64,000 bases of DNA, from contig JBAYVU010000001.1 of assembly GCA_041674385.1 (NCBI GenBank), positions 1 through 64,000 of the forward strand. Direction: 5' to 3'. Every line of letters begins with the position of its first letter. Positions within the stretch are counted from its first letter, which is position 1. Of the stretch, positions 6,969 to 15,190 are shown in pieces. The translations under genes and the position numbers were made by a program. This DNA is from JACRAR01 sp041674385. Lineage in GTDB: Bacteria > Pseudomonadota > Gammaproteobacteria > Burkholderiales > Rhodocyclaceae. The notes below the pieces were generated by a model. It saw only the letters and a program-made list of their open reading frames with translations. It did no database searches and was not told the DNA's origin.

Positions 6969-9367
6969 CGACGCAGCAATCTCAACCCATTGAAGACCAC
7001 CAACAGGCTGGCGCCCATGTCGGCGAATACCGCCATCCACATCGTCGCTTGCCCGGTGAAGGTCAGCACCAGAAACACCGCCTTGATGCCGAGTGCCAAC
7101 ACGATGTTCTGCGTCAATACCACAGCCGTGGCCCGAGACAAGCGCACGAAGGCGGGGATTTTGCGCAGGTCGTCGTCCATAAGCGCCACGTCTGCCGTCT
7201 CGATGGCGGTGTCGGTACCGGCTGCGCCCATGGCAAAGCCAATATCCGCGCGGGCCAACGCGGGAGCATCGTTGATGCCGTCGCCCACCATGCCCACCTT
7301 GCCGCCGTTCCCGTTCGTCAGGAGTCCTTCGATGGTCTTGAGTTTGTCTTCCGGCAGCAAGTTGCCTCTTGCCTCATCGATGCCCACCTCTTGAGCAATG
7401 GCTTCGGCCGTATGGACGTTATCGCCTGTGAGCATCAACGTCTTCACGCCGAGGGAATGCAAGTCGGCGATGGCCTGACGGCTCGTTTCGCGCACCGTGT
7501 CGGCGACCGCAAAGATAGCCAGCACCTCGATTTGATTAACCAGCAACACCGCTGTCTTGCCCTGGCGCTCCAGCGCGGTGAGCTTGGCTTCGATTTCCGC
7601 CGAACACAGCCCCAACTCTTCGATCAGCCGGTGGTTGCCGAGTTGGTAGACGTGACCGTCGATGCTGCCGCGTACCCCCCGGCCAAGAATGGCGGAAAAA
7701 TCGGCCACTTCGTGGAGATCCAGCCCCGCTTCGGTCACCGCACGGGCAACAGCCAGCGACACCGGATGGTCGGAGCGCGCGGCGAGACTGGCCGCCAGTA
7801 TGCGGGTTTGGTCCGGATCGCCGCTCAGCGCGATGAAGTCGGTCTGTGCTGGCTTGCCGTGGGTAATCGTGCCCGTCTTGTCGAGCGCCAGTACCACCAG
7901 TTTGCGCCCTTCTTCGAGATATACGCCGCCCTTGATGAGGATGCCTTTGCGCGCGGCGGCGGCCAGGCCGCTGACGATGGTGACCGGGGTAGAAATCACC
8001 AGCGCGCACGGGCAAGCGATCACCAGCAACACCAATGCCTTGTAGACCCAATCCAACCAAGCCGCAGCGAAGAGCAGTGGTGGCACGATGACCACCAGCA
8101 GCGCGAATGCGAACACAGCCGGTGTGTAGATTCGCGCGAACTGGTCAACGAAACGCTGGGTTGGCGCGCGGCTGCCCTGAGCCGACTCGACAACGTGAAT
8201 GATTCGTGCCAGCGTGGAATGGCTTGCCTCCGCCGTCACCCGGTATTCAAGCGATCCCACCTCGTTGATCGTGCCCGCGAACACGCTGTCGCCCTCGGCC
8301 TTGTCCACCGGCAGGCTCTCGCCGGTGATGGGGGCCTGATTCACCGTTGAACGTCCGCCGGTCACCACCCCGTCGAGAGCGATCCGCTCACCGGGCCGCA
8401 GGCGTACCATTGCCCCCAGCGGCACGCCCTTGGCCGGCATTTCCTTCCAGCTTCCATCATCCTGGCGCGCGGTCGCGGTTTCGGGCGCAAGATCCATCAA
8501 ACCGCGAATCGCGTTACGCGCCCGGTCGAGCGATTTTGCTTCGATGACTTCGGCCAGCGCGAAAAGGAACATCACCATCGCCGCTTCCGGCCAGTGCCCG
8601 ATGAGCATCGCGCCAGTCACGGCAATCGACATGAGCGCGTTCATGTTCAGATTGCGGTTCTTGAGCGCGATCCAGCCTTTTTTGTAGGTGGGCAGGCCGC
8701 CGGTGAAGATCGCTAAAAGCGAGAGTACTACTACAACCCAGTGATTGCCGTCATTGATCCAGTACACGACCTCGGCCAGCGTTGCGGTGACTCCGGCAAG
8801 CGCCATCGGCCACCAGTCGGTCTTGGGTAATGGTTCCGCGGATTCGACTGTACCCACCGCGTCGCCCGACTCAAGCTTCGCCTCGAAGCCGATAGCCCGC
8901 AGGGCCGCCAAAACAGGGTCCAACGTCCCCGGATCGTGCGTCACGGTCAGACTCCGCTGTATCAGGTTGAAGTCCAGCGCTGCCACGCCGGCCATGCCGG
9001 TGAGCTTGTCCCGGATCAATCTTTCCTCGGTCGGGCAGTCCATCTTGGCGATGGCCAGCACCGCTCGCACCGGGTCAGTCGGCGTGTCGATGCGTTGCGC
9101 CTGCATGTCGATGGCGCGCAAGGCCGCTTCGACAGGCGCAAGCGAGTCGAGCCGGTGAGTCACTGTCAGCGTGCGCTGCATCAAGTTGAAGTCCAGGCCC
9201 GCCACCCCGTCGAGGTGCCCCAGTTTGTTGCGAATCAGCGCCTCCTCGGTGGGACAATCCATGTTGTCGATACGGTACAGCGCCGTCCTGGAGCCGACGG
9301 GGGACGACTCCATCAGTGTTAATGGCACGGATGAACAACCGCACCCGCTGGCTTTGCATTCGCTCAT
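6965..9367 (-). CDS. cadA: P1B-type heavy-metal exporting ATPase (Zn/Cd/Pb class)
   Basis: The 800-residue ATPase opens with a Cys-rich tip (SECKASGCGC) and two tandem HMA domains, each with the motif MDCPTEE (near residues 36 and 109) instead of the GMTCxxC of copper ATPases. Both the motif and the divergent CadR-like regulator point to Zn2+, Cd2+ or Pb2+. The catalytic core is intact: TGES (about 348), CPC in TM6 (about 452-454), DKTGT phosphorylation site (about 496-500) and MVGDGINDAPAL hinge. I start at ATG 9367, with AAGGG eight bases upstream, rather than the TTG two codons earlier. A MerR-type promoter lies upstream. The PAP2 gene overlaps its stop codon. Confidence 0.93.
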   Translation of the reverse strand: MSECKASGCGCSSVPLTLMESSPVGSRTALYRIDNMDCPTEEALIRNKLGHLDGVAGLDFNLMQRTLTVTHRLDSLAPVEAALRAIDMQAQRIDTPTDPVRAVLAIAKMDCPTEERLIRDKLTGMAGVAALDFNLIQRSLTVTHDPGTLDPVLAALRAIGFEAKLESGDAVGTVESAEPLPKTDWWPMALAGVTATLAEVVYWINDGNHWVVVVLSLLAIFTGGLPTYKKGWIALKNRNLNMNALMSIAVTGAMLIGHWPEAAMVMFLFALAEVIEAKSLDRARNAIRGLMDLAPETATARQDDGSWKEMPAKGVPLGAMVRLRPGERIALDGVVTGGRSTVNQAPITGESLPVDKAEGDSVFAGTINEVGSLEYRVTAEASHSTLARIIHVVESAQGSRAPTQRFVDQFARIYTPAVFAFALLVVIVPPLLFAAAWLDWVYKALVLLVIACPCALVISTPVTIVSGLAAAARKGILIKGGVYLEEGRKLVVLALDKTGTITHGKPAQTDFIALSGDPDQTRILAASLAARSDHPVSLAVARAVTEAGLDLHEVADFSAILGRGVRGSIDGHVYQLGNHRLIEELGLCSAEIEAKLTALERQGKTAVLLVNQIEVLAIFAVADTVRETSRQAIADLHSLGVKTLMLTGDNVHTAEAIAQEVGIDEARGNLLPEDKLKTIEGLLTNGNGGKVGMVGDGINDAPALARADIGFAMGAAGTDTAIETADVALMDDDLRKIPAFVRLSRATAVVLTQNIVLALGIKAVFLVLTFTGQATMWMAVFADMGASLLVVFNGLRLLRR

Positions 9368-9396
9368 GTTCAATCCCTTCGCTTGGTTTCCCGATG

Positions 9397-9427
9397 ATTT
9401 AACAACCTGTAGCCACTACAGAGTCAA
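9397..9427 (-). promoter_or_regulatory. MerR-family promoter/operator of cadA (19-bp spacer)
   Basis: Read on the minus strand there is a -35 TTGACT (9422-9427) and a -10 TTAAAT (9397-9402) separated by exactly 19 bases. The spacer holds the perfect palindrome CTGTAG-TGG-CTACAG (9407-9421). The over-long spacer with a dyad between the boxes is the hallmark of MerR-activated promoters, in which metal-bound regulator untwists the DNA. The cadR-like gene starts 50 bases away on the other strand. Confidence 0.88.
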
Positions 9428-9476
9428 ACGATTAAAATGCTGGCGACGGCATCTACCCCTGCCCGAAGGCGAAAAC

Positions 9477-9941
9477 ATGAAAATTGGCGAACTGGCCGGG
9501 GTCACCGGCACACAGGTAGAAACTATCCGCTATTACGAGCGCGAAGGGTTGCTGGCCGCACCCGCGCGCACCGAGGGAAATTTTCGCATCTATGCAGATG
9601 CTCACGCCGAACGGCTATCGTTCATCCGCCATTGCCGATCGCTGGACATGACGCTGGCCGAGATTCGGGCGCTGCTGCGCTTCAAGGACGCGCCCACCGA
9701 GAACTGCGGCGATGTAAACACCTTGCTGGATGCGCACATTGGCCATGTGGCGGCACGCATACGCGAACTTCGCGTACTGGAGAAACAACTCAAGAGCTTG
9801 CGCGAACGATGCCACGAGGCGCAGGACGCAGCTCACTGCGGTATCCTTAATGAGCTGTCACAGACCTCGCGCAATAAGACGACAAAAGGAGTCGGCCATG
9901 CACGTGGGATGCATGGCCGACTCCGTGCTCGCAAGACCTAA
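9477..9941 (+). CDS. cadR: MerR-family Cd(II)/Pb(II)-responsive regulator (CadR/PbrR-like)
   Basis: The start MKIGELAGVTGTQVETIRYY opens directly with the MerR winged HTH; the longer upstream reading runs through the promoter and is rejected. The 154-residue protein has the HTH (1-70), a dimerisation helix and metal-site cysteines at ENCG, RERCHE and HCGIL, a pattern shared with CadR/PbrR. It would repress and activate the divergent cadA promoter. The last 22 or so residues (from NKTT) do not look like the family and are encoded by a strong palindrome at 9888-9924 that serves as a terminator for genes on the other strand. Confidence 0.9.
   Translation: MKIGELAGVTGTQVETIRYYEREGLLAAPARTEGNFRIYADAHAERLSFIRHCRSLDMTLAEIRALLRFKDAPTENCGDVNTLLDAHIGHVAARIRELRVLEKQLKSLRERCHEAQDAAHCGILNELSQTSRNKTTKGVGHARGMHGRLRARKT
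9884..9924 (-). terminator. Rho-independent terminator of the cus transcript, inside the 3' end of cadR
   Basis: A perfect 15-bp inverted repeat, GGAGTCGGCCATGCA-N7-TGCATGGCCGACTCC, spans 9888-9924. On the minus strand the stem is followed at once by TTTT (9884-9887), so it fits a terminator for the cus genes and the two small genes coming from higher coordinates. It lies within the cadR reading frame, meaning the two converging units overlap. Confidence 0.72.
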
Positions 9942-9994
9942 ATTGGCCGAAGCCAGAGCTAATCTGTAGCATTCGGTGAGACCGGAAAAACAAG

Positions 9995-10120
9995 TCAGTG
10001 AGAGTGACCAGAGCTCGACCCACCGCTGGAACCGCCCCCGTAATACCCACCGCCGGCGCAGCCGCCCAGCAATGTTGCGACTACTGTTGCGACAACGACC
10101 AGTAATTTCTTCGACATCAT
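9995..10120 (-). CDS. Tiny Gly/Ser/His lipoprotein, 41 aa
   Basis: ATG at 10120 is preceded by an excellent GAGGAGAGG ribosome-binding site. The 41-residue product has a positively charged start (MMSKK), a hydrophobic stretch and a lipobox LGGC (Cys21), followed by a flexible Gly/Ser/Tyr tail ending in HSH. It is too short for most gene finders. Position at the end of the cus block, before the terminator, and the terminal His residues suggest a membrane-anchored metal-associated peptide; the function is unknown. Confidence 0.7.
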   Translation of the reverse strand: MMSKKLLVVVATVVATLLGGCAGGGYYGGGSSGGSSSGHSH

Positions 10121-10187
10121 GCCTCTCCTCGTTTTAGATAAAAACAGTTCAACCCTGCGCGTAAATGGCCGGAATCACCAGCGGTTC

Positions 10188-10364
10188 TCAATGCTGATGC
10201 TCGGACGCTTCGCTCTTCTGATCGCTTGATGACGTAGATTTATCAGGCGCGTGATTTCCATGTCCCATCATGCCCATCATATGTTCATGCCCACCAAACA
10301 CCATAAGAGCCAACACCACAACCATCATCGCCACCATGACTTCTCCTTTTTGAAATCGCTTCAT
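10188..10364 (-). CDS. Small membrane protein with Met/His-rich tail, 58 aa
   Basis: The reading frame starts MKRFQKGEVMVAMMVVVL: a basic N-terminus, one TM helix and then a tail with HEHMMGMMGHGNH and a C-terminal EHQH. Methionine and histidine in this pattern are typical ligands for Cu(I)/Ag(I). Two starts are possible, ATG 10364 with CAGGAG upstream and ATG 10337 with AAGGAG upstream; I prefer the first because it gives a basic anchor before the TM segment. It lies 67 bases after cusA. A role in copper delivery to the Cus pump is inference. Confidence 0.68.
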   Translation of the reverse strand: MKRFQKGEVMVAMMVVVLALMVFGGHEHMMGMMGHGNHAPDKSTSSSDQKSEASEHQH

Positions 10365-10431
10365 TTTTCACTCCTGATTTGTGTTGCGCATGAAAAACGT
10401 CATGCACGCTGTTAACTTCCTTACCGATCTC

Positions 10432-13400
10432 TTATGACTCCAAACCGCGCACCAGCCGCCATTGCTTGACCAGCGCGTAGATGGCCGGGATTACCGCGAG
10501 CGTCAGCACCGTCGAGGAAATCATGCCGCCGACCATCGGCGCGGCAATGCGGCTCATCACTTCCGATCCTGTCCCGGTTCCCCACATGATCGGCAGGAGT
10601 CCGGCCATGATGGCCACGACGGTCATCATCTTCGGCCGCACGCGCTCGACGGCACCTTCCATCACGGCCTCATAGAGGTCGCCGACGTTCGGCGTGCGTC
10701 CGGATTCGCGGCACTTTGCCTTGATCTCTTCCCAGGCGTGATCGAGGTAGATCAACATCACCACGCCGGTTTCGGCTGCCACCCCGGCCAGGGCGATGAA
10801 ACCGACCGCCACCGCCACCGAAAGGTTGTAGTCGAGCAGCCACATCAGCCACACCCCGCCGACCAGGGCGAAGGGCACCGAAAGCATGACGATGAAGGTT
10901 TCGGTCAGGCGCTGAAAGTTGAGGTAGAGCAGCAAGAATATGATCAACAGCGTCACCGGAATGACGATTTTCATTTTTTCGATGGCCCGTTCCATGTACT
11001 CGAACTGGCCGCTCCAGGTAATGTAGTAGCCGGGAGGGAATTTGACCTGCTCGGCTACTGCCTTCTTCGCGTCGGCCACATAACCGCCGATATCGCGGTC
11101 TCGGAGGTCTACATAAATGTAGGCGGAGAGCAGCGCGTTTTCGGTACGGATGGCCGGAGCGCCCTTGGCCACTTCAACCTTGGCCAGTTGCCCCAGGGGG
11201 ATCATCGCCCCTTCCATGGTCGGGACCAGCACCTCGCGGGCGATTTGCTGCGGGTCGGAGCGCAACTCGCGCGGGTAGCGCACGGTCACGCCGAAGCGCT
11301 CGCGGCCTTCGACCGTCGTCGTCACCATCTCCCCGCCCAGCGCAGTGCCGATGACATCCTGCAGGTCGCCAACCGCCAGGCCGTAGCGGGCCAATTGCTC
11401 GCGATCAGGTTCGATGTTGAGGTAGAAGCCACCGGTGATGCGTTCGGCGAAGGCGCTGCTGGTGCCTGGCACGGTCTTCACCACGGCTTCGATCTGTTTG
11501 GCCAGCTTTTCCATCTCGCCCAGGTCCTTGCCGAACACCTTGATGCCGATCGGCGTGCGGATGCCGGTCGACAGCATGTCGATACGCGCCTTGATGGGCA
11601 TGGTCCAGGCATTGGCCACACCCGGGAATTGCAGAGCCTTGTCGAGTTCGGCAATCAGCTTGTCGGTGGTCATGCCCGGACGCCATTCGGATTCCGGCCT
11701 AAGATTGATCACCGTCTCGAACATTTCGGTCGGCGCCGGGTCGGTCGCGGTGTTGGCCCGTCCGGCCTTGCCGTAGACCGAAGCCACTTCGGGGAAACTT
11801 TTGATGATCTTGTTCTGCGTCTGCAGCAACTCCGCCGCCTTGGTAATCGACATGCCCGGCAAGGACGCCGGCATGTAGAACAACGTGCCTTCGTTGAGCG
11901 TCGGCATGAACTCGGAGCCAAGTCTTGCGGCCGGGTAGACCGAAACTCCGAGGGCCAGCACGGCAAGAAGAATGGTCAGCTTTTTCCAACGCATCACGCC
12001 GGCGATGATCGGCCGATAGACCCAGATCAGGAAGCGATTCACCGGGTTCTTCGCTTCCGGCATGATCTTGCCGCGGATGAACAGCATCATCAGCACCGGC
12101 ACCAATGTGACCGAAAGCATGGCTGCGCCGGCCATCGAGAAGGTCTTGGTGTAGGCGAGCGGCGAGAACAGCCGACCCTCCTGGCCTTCCAGGCTGAACA
12201 CCGGCAGGAAGGAGACGGTGATGATCAGCAGCGAGAAGAACAGCGCCGGCCCGACCTCCTTGCATGCCGTGATCATGGCCTCGGTCCGCGATTCGCCTTC
12301 CTTTAGCCGCTCCAGGTGCTTGTGGGCGTTTTCGATCATGACGATGGCCGCGTCGATCATCGCGCCGATGGCGATGGCGATGCCGCCCAGGCTCATCAGG
12401 TTTGAGTTCATGCCCAAGAGGCGCATGGCGATGAAGGCCATCAAGACCCCGACCGGCAGCATCAGGATGGCGACCAGGGCGCTGCGCAGATGCAGCAGGA
12501 AAACGATGCAGACCAAGGCGACGATGACCGATTCCTCGGCCAGGGTTCGCTTCAGGGTATCGATGGCGCGGTGGATGAGTTCGGAGCGGTCGTAGACGGT
12601 CTCCACTGTGACGCCTGCGGGCAGGCCGGGGCCGATTTCACCGATCTTGGCCTTGAGGTTGTGGATCACTTCCAGCGCGTTTTGCCCATAACGGGCCATG
12701 GCGATGCCCGACACCACTTCACCCTCGCCGTTGAGTTCGGTCAGGCCGCGCCGCTCGTCTGGAGCGAGTTCGACCCGGGCGATGTCGCGGATCAGGACAG
12801 GAGTGCCTTTCTCGCTCTTGACGACCAGCATTTCGATGTCGCCTTTGCCGCGCAGATAGCCCTTGCCGCGTACCATGTACTCGGTTTCCGCCATTTCCAC
12901 GACGCGACCGCCGACGTCGCGGTTGGAGTCGCGGATCACCTGGGCAACCTTCATCAGGGGAATGTTGTAGGCGCGCAGCTTTACCGGATCGACCGTCACC
13001 TGATAAGTTTGGACGAAGCCGCCGATGGAGGCGACTTCGGCGACGCCGTGGGCCTTGGTCAGTTGGTAGCGCACATACCAGTCCTGGATGGTGCGCAACT
13101 CGGCCAGGGTTTTGTCCTTGGCCAATAAAGCATATTGATACACCCAGCCTACACCCGTGGCATCAGGCCCGATTTGAGGTGTAATTCCTTTAGGCATGCG
13201 CCCGGAGGCGAAGTTGAGGTATTCCAGGACGCGCGAGCGCGCCCAGTAGATGTCGGTGCCATCCTCGAAAATGATGTACACGAAAGAAGCGCCGAAGAAC
13301 GAGAAGCCGCGCACCACCTTGGATTTCGGCACGGACAGCATGGCCGTGGTGAGCGGATAGGTCACCTGATCCTCGACCACCTGCGGCGCCTGGCCGGGAT

Positions 13401-13557
13401 ACTCGGTGTAGACGATGACCTGCACGTCGGAGAGGTCGGGAAGTGCGTCGATCGGTGTCCGCAGGACGGCATAGATACCGCCGATGGTGACAAACAAGGT
13501 GGCGAGCAGAACCAGGAAACCATTTCTGCTTGACCAGTCGATGATTTTGCTGAGCAT
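10432..13557 (-). CDS. cusA: Cu(I)/Ag(I) efflux RND transporter CusA
   Basis: The 1041-residue pump starts at MLSKIIDWSSRNGF; the in-frame extension upstream overlaps the end of cusB and is not RND-like. The TM4 signature GGIAIAIGAMIDAAIVMIEN (near residues 385-404) is the one assigned to monovalent copper/silver pumps. The protein has the duplicated RND architecture, with two large periplasmic loops rich in Met that in E. coli CusA relay Cu(I) to the channel. It lies 13 bases after cusB and works with CusB and CusC encoded upstream. Confidence 0.93.
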   Translation of the reverse strand: MLSKIIDWSSRNGFLVLLATLFVTIGGIYAVLRTPIDALPDLSDVQVIVYTEYPGQAPQVVEDQVTYPLTTAMLSVPKSKVVRGFSFFGASFVYIIFEDGTDIYWARSRVLEYLNFASGRMPKGITPQIGPDATGVGWVYQYALLAKDKTLAELRTIQDWYVRYQLTKAHGVAEVASIGGFVQTYQVTVDPVKLRAYNIPLMKVAQVIRDSNRDVGGRVVEMAETEYMVRGKGYLRGKGDIEMLVVKSEKGTPVLIRDIARVELAPDERRGLTELNGEGEVVSGIAMARYGQNALEVIHNLKAKIGEIGPGLPAGVTVETVYDRSELIHRAIDTLKRTLAEESVIVALVCIVFLLHLRSALVAILMLPVGVLMAFIAMRLLGMNSNLMSLGGIAIAIGAMIDAAIVMIENAHKHLERLKEGESRTEAMITACKEVGPALFFSLLIITVSFLPVFSLEGQEGRLFSPLAYTKTFSMAGAAMLSVTLVPVLMMLFIRGKIMPEAKNPVNRFLIWVYRPIIAGVMRWKKLTILLAVLALGVSVYPAARLGSEFMPTLNEGTLFYMPASLPGMSITKAAELLQTQNKIIKSFPEVASVYGKAGRANTATDPAPTEMFETVINLRPESEWRPGMTTDKLIAELDKALQFPGVANAWTMPIKARIDMLSTGIRTPIGIKVFGKDLGEMEKLAKQIEAVVKTVPGTSSAFAERITGGFYLNIEPDREQLARYGLAVGDLQDVIGTALGGEMVTTTVEGRERFGVTVRYPRELRSDPQQIAREVLVPTMEGAMIPLGQLAKVEVAKGAPAIRTENALLSAYIYVDLRDRDIGGYVADAKKAVAEQVKFPPGYYITWSGQFEYMERAIEKMKIVIPVTLLIIFLLLYLNFQRLTETFIVMLSVPFALVGGVWLMWLLDYNLSVAVAVGFIALAGVAAETGVVMLIYLDHAWEEIKAKCRESGRTPNVGDLYEAVMEGAVERVRPKMMTVVAIMAGLLPIMWGTGTGSEVMSRIAAPMVGGMISSTVLTLAVIPAIYALVKQWRLVRGLES

Positions 13558-13570
13558 GGTGGGTCCCGCC

Positions 13571-15190
13571 TCAGTGACCGGAATGCGCCGACGGACGCGC
13601 ATCACCCATGCCTTCGAGCTTGATGATCACCCACTCGCCGGGTTTGCGCTCGATGAATGTAAACGCCACCGCCGCACCGGGCTTGAGGTTGCCAAGCAGT
13701 CCGGAATTGGCAAGCGTGAAATCCATCGTCATGCCCGGCCATTTGAGGCTATCCACCGGGCCATGGGCGATGGTCACCGTCCCGGCCTTGGCATTGATGG
13801 CTTCGATCTTGCCTTCGGCCTGGTGGCTGGCGCCCTTGGCGGCAGACGCTGCGTTCTCCGCCCCGGCTTCCGCTTTCGGCGCCGCGCCGTGGGCCGAATG
13901 ACCGAAACCACCGACGGCGGCCTTCAAGTTGCTCTCAGCGTCGATGAGGAAGTTGGCGGCAACCACCACCTTCTCGCCATCCGTCACTCCCTCGATGACT
14001 TCAACATAGGTGTCGCTGCGCGCGCCGAGCTTGACTTCGCGCGGCTCGTAGCGACCTTTTTTGAGTTGAACCAGAACGATACGCCGCGTACCGCTGTCGA
14101 TGACAGCCGAGACGGGCACCGTGACGACCTTGGCATTTCCGCCGACGGCAAGTTCCATCTGGGCAAACATGCCGGGTTTGAGCATTTGCCCCGGATTGGA
14201 CAGTTCCACGCGGACAGGTATCGTGCGGGTTTCGGCTTTCAACGTCGGGTAGACATAGGTGATGGCGCCCTCGAAGGTCTTGCCCGGATAGGCATTGATT
14301 TTTATCTGGGTCTTGGCGCCGAGCTTCACTTGCCCGATGTCCTGCTCGAAAACGTCGGCGATGATCCACACCGCCGAGAGATCGGCGATCTGGTAGAGCA
14401 TTTCGCCGGGCATGAAGCGCATGCCTTGCACGGCCTTCTTTTCGGTCACGATGCCGTTGACTGGCGAGCGGAAGGTCAGGGTGCGTTTTGTTTCACCGGA
14501 CTTGGCCAGCGCCTTGACCTGCTCTTCCGAAATGTCCCAGTTCTTGAGACGCGCGAGGCTGGCTTCGGCCAACTGCTTCATGCTGTTCTGCGCTTCCCCG
14601 CCCGCTTCCTTGAGGGATTGCACACCCTGGGCAGCGATGGCGTATTCGCGTTGGGCCGAGACCAGTTCGGGGCTGTAGACCTCGAATAGCGGCTGTCCTT
14701 TGGTCACGGCTTGCCCTGTGACGTTAACATGAAGTCGTTCGACATAGCCCTCGAACTTGGGGGCGATGGTGTAAAGGCGGCGTTCGTCGGGTTCGATGCG
14801 TCCGGCGGCGCGGACGATTTTGTCCAGAGTGCGCAGACTCGCGGCCTCAGTCCTGACACCGAGTTTCTGCACTTTCTCGGTACTGATCTTGATCTGGTTG
14901 GCGGAAGCCGGAGCGCTCTCCTCGCCATCCTCTTCACCCTCGAAGACTGCGATGTAATCCATGCCCATCGGGTCTTTCTTGGGTGTCGGCGAGGTATCGG
15001 GCAACCCCATCGGGTTGCGGTAGTAGAGCAGCTTGCGTTCTTTCTTGGCGCCCGCAGACGCTGCCGCCGTTGGCTGCGCTGCCGTGGCAGCACTGTGTTC
15101 GCCACTGCCGCGCGTCCCGATCCAATATCCTCCGCCCGCCGCCAACGCTGCCACGGCGATCGCAACCACAATTCCCGTACCCTGTTTCAT
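13571..15190 (-). CDS. cusB: Cu/Ag efflux periplasmic adaptor CusB with fused C-terminal CusF domain
   Basis: The 539-residue protein has an N-terminal membrane anchor (residues 5-25), a heavy-metal-binding segment with YYRNPMGLPD and DPMGMDYI (about 55-85), the usual lipoyl, hairpin and barrel domains (about 110-410), an Ala-rich linker and then a CusF-like OB domain (about 455-530) with the WPGMTMDF copper motif. ATG 15190 overlaps the cusC stop as ATGA and has GGAGG upstream. The fused CusF domain would hand Cu(I) or Ag(I) directly to the adaptor; a separate CusF is also encoded in the operon. Confidence 0.92.
   Translation of the reverse strand: MKQGTGIVVAIAVAALAAGGGYWIGTRGSGEHSAATAAQPTAAASAGAKKERKLLYYRNPMGLPDTSPTPKKDPMGMDYIAVFEGEEDGEESAPASANQIKISTEKVQKLGVRTEAASLRTLDKIVRAAGRIEPDERRLYTIAPKFEGYVERLHVNVTGQAVTKGQPLFEVYSPELVSAQREYAIAAQGVQSLKEAGGEAQNSMKQLAEASLARLKNWDISEEQVKALAKSGETKRTLTFRSPVNGIVTEKKAVQGMRFMPGEMLYQIADLSAVWIIADVFEQDIGQVKLGAKTQIKINAYPGKTFEGAITYVYPTLKAETRTIPVRVELSNPGQMLKPGMFAQMELAVGGNAKVVTVPVSAVIDSGTRRIVLVQLKKGRYEPREVKLGARSDTYVEVIEGVTDGEKVVVAANFLIDAESNLKAAVGGFGHSAHGAAPKAEAGAENAASAAKGASHQAEGKIEAINAKAGTVTIAHGPVDSLKWPGMTMDFTLANSGLLGNLKPGAAVAFTFIERKPGEWVIIKLEGMGDARPSAHSGH

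Noticed and set aside
10462..12306. 614-codon ORF antisense to cusA
   Set aside because: It mirrors the codon bias of a GC-rich gene on the other strand; the product is His/Arg/Gln-rich without domains.
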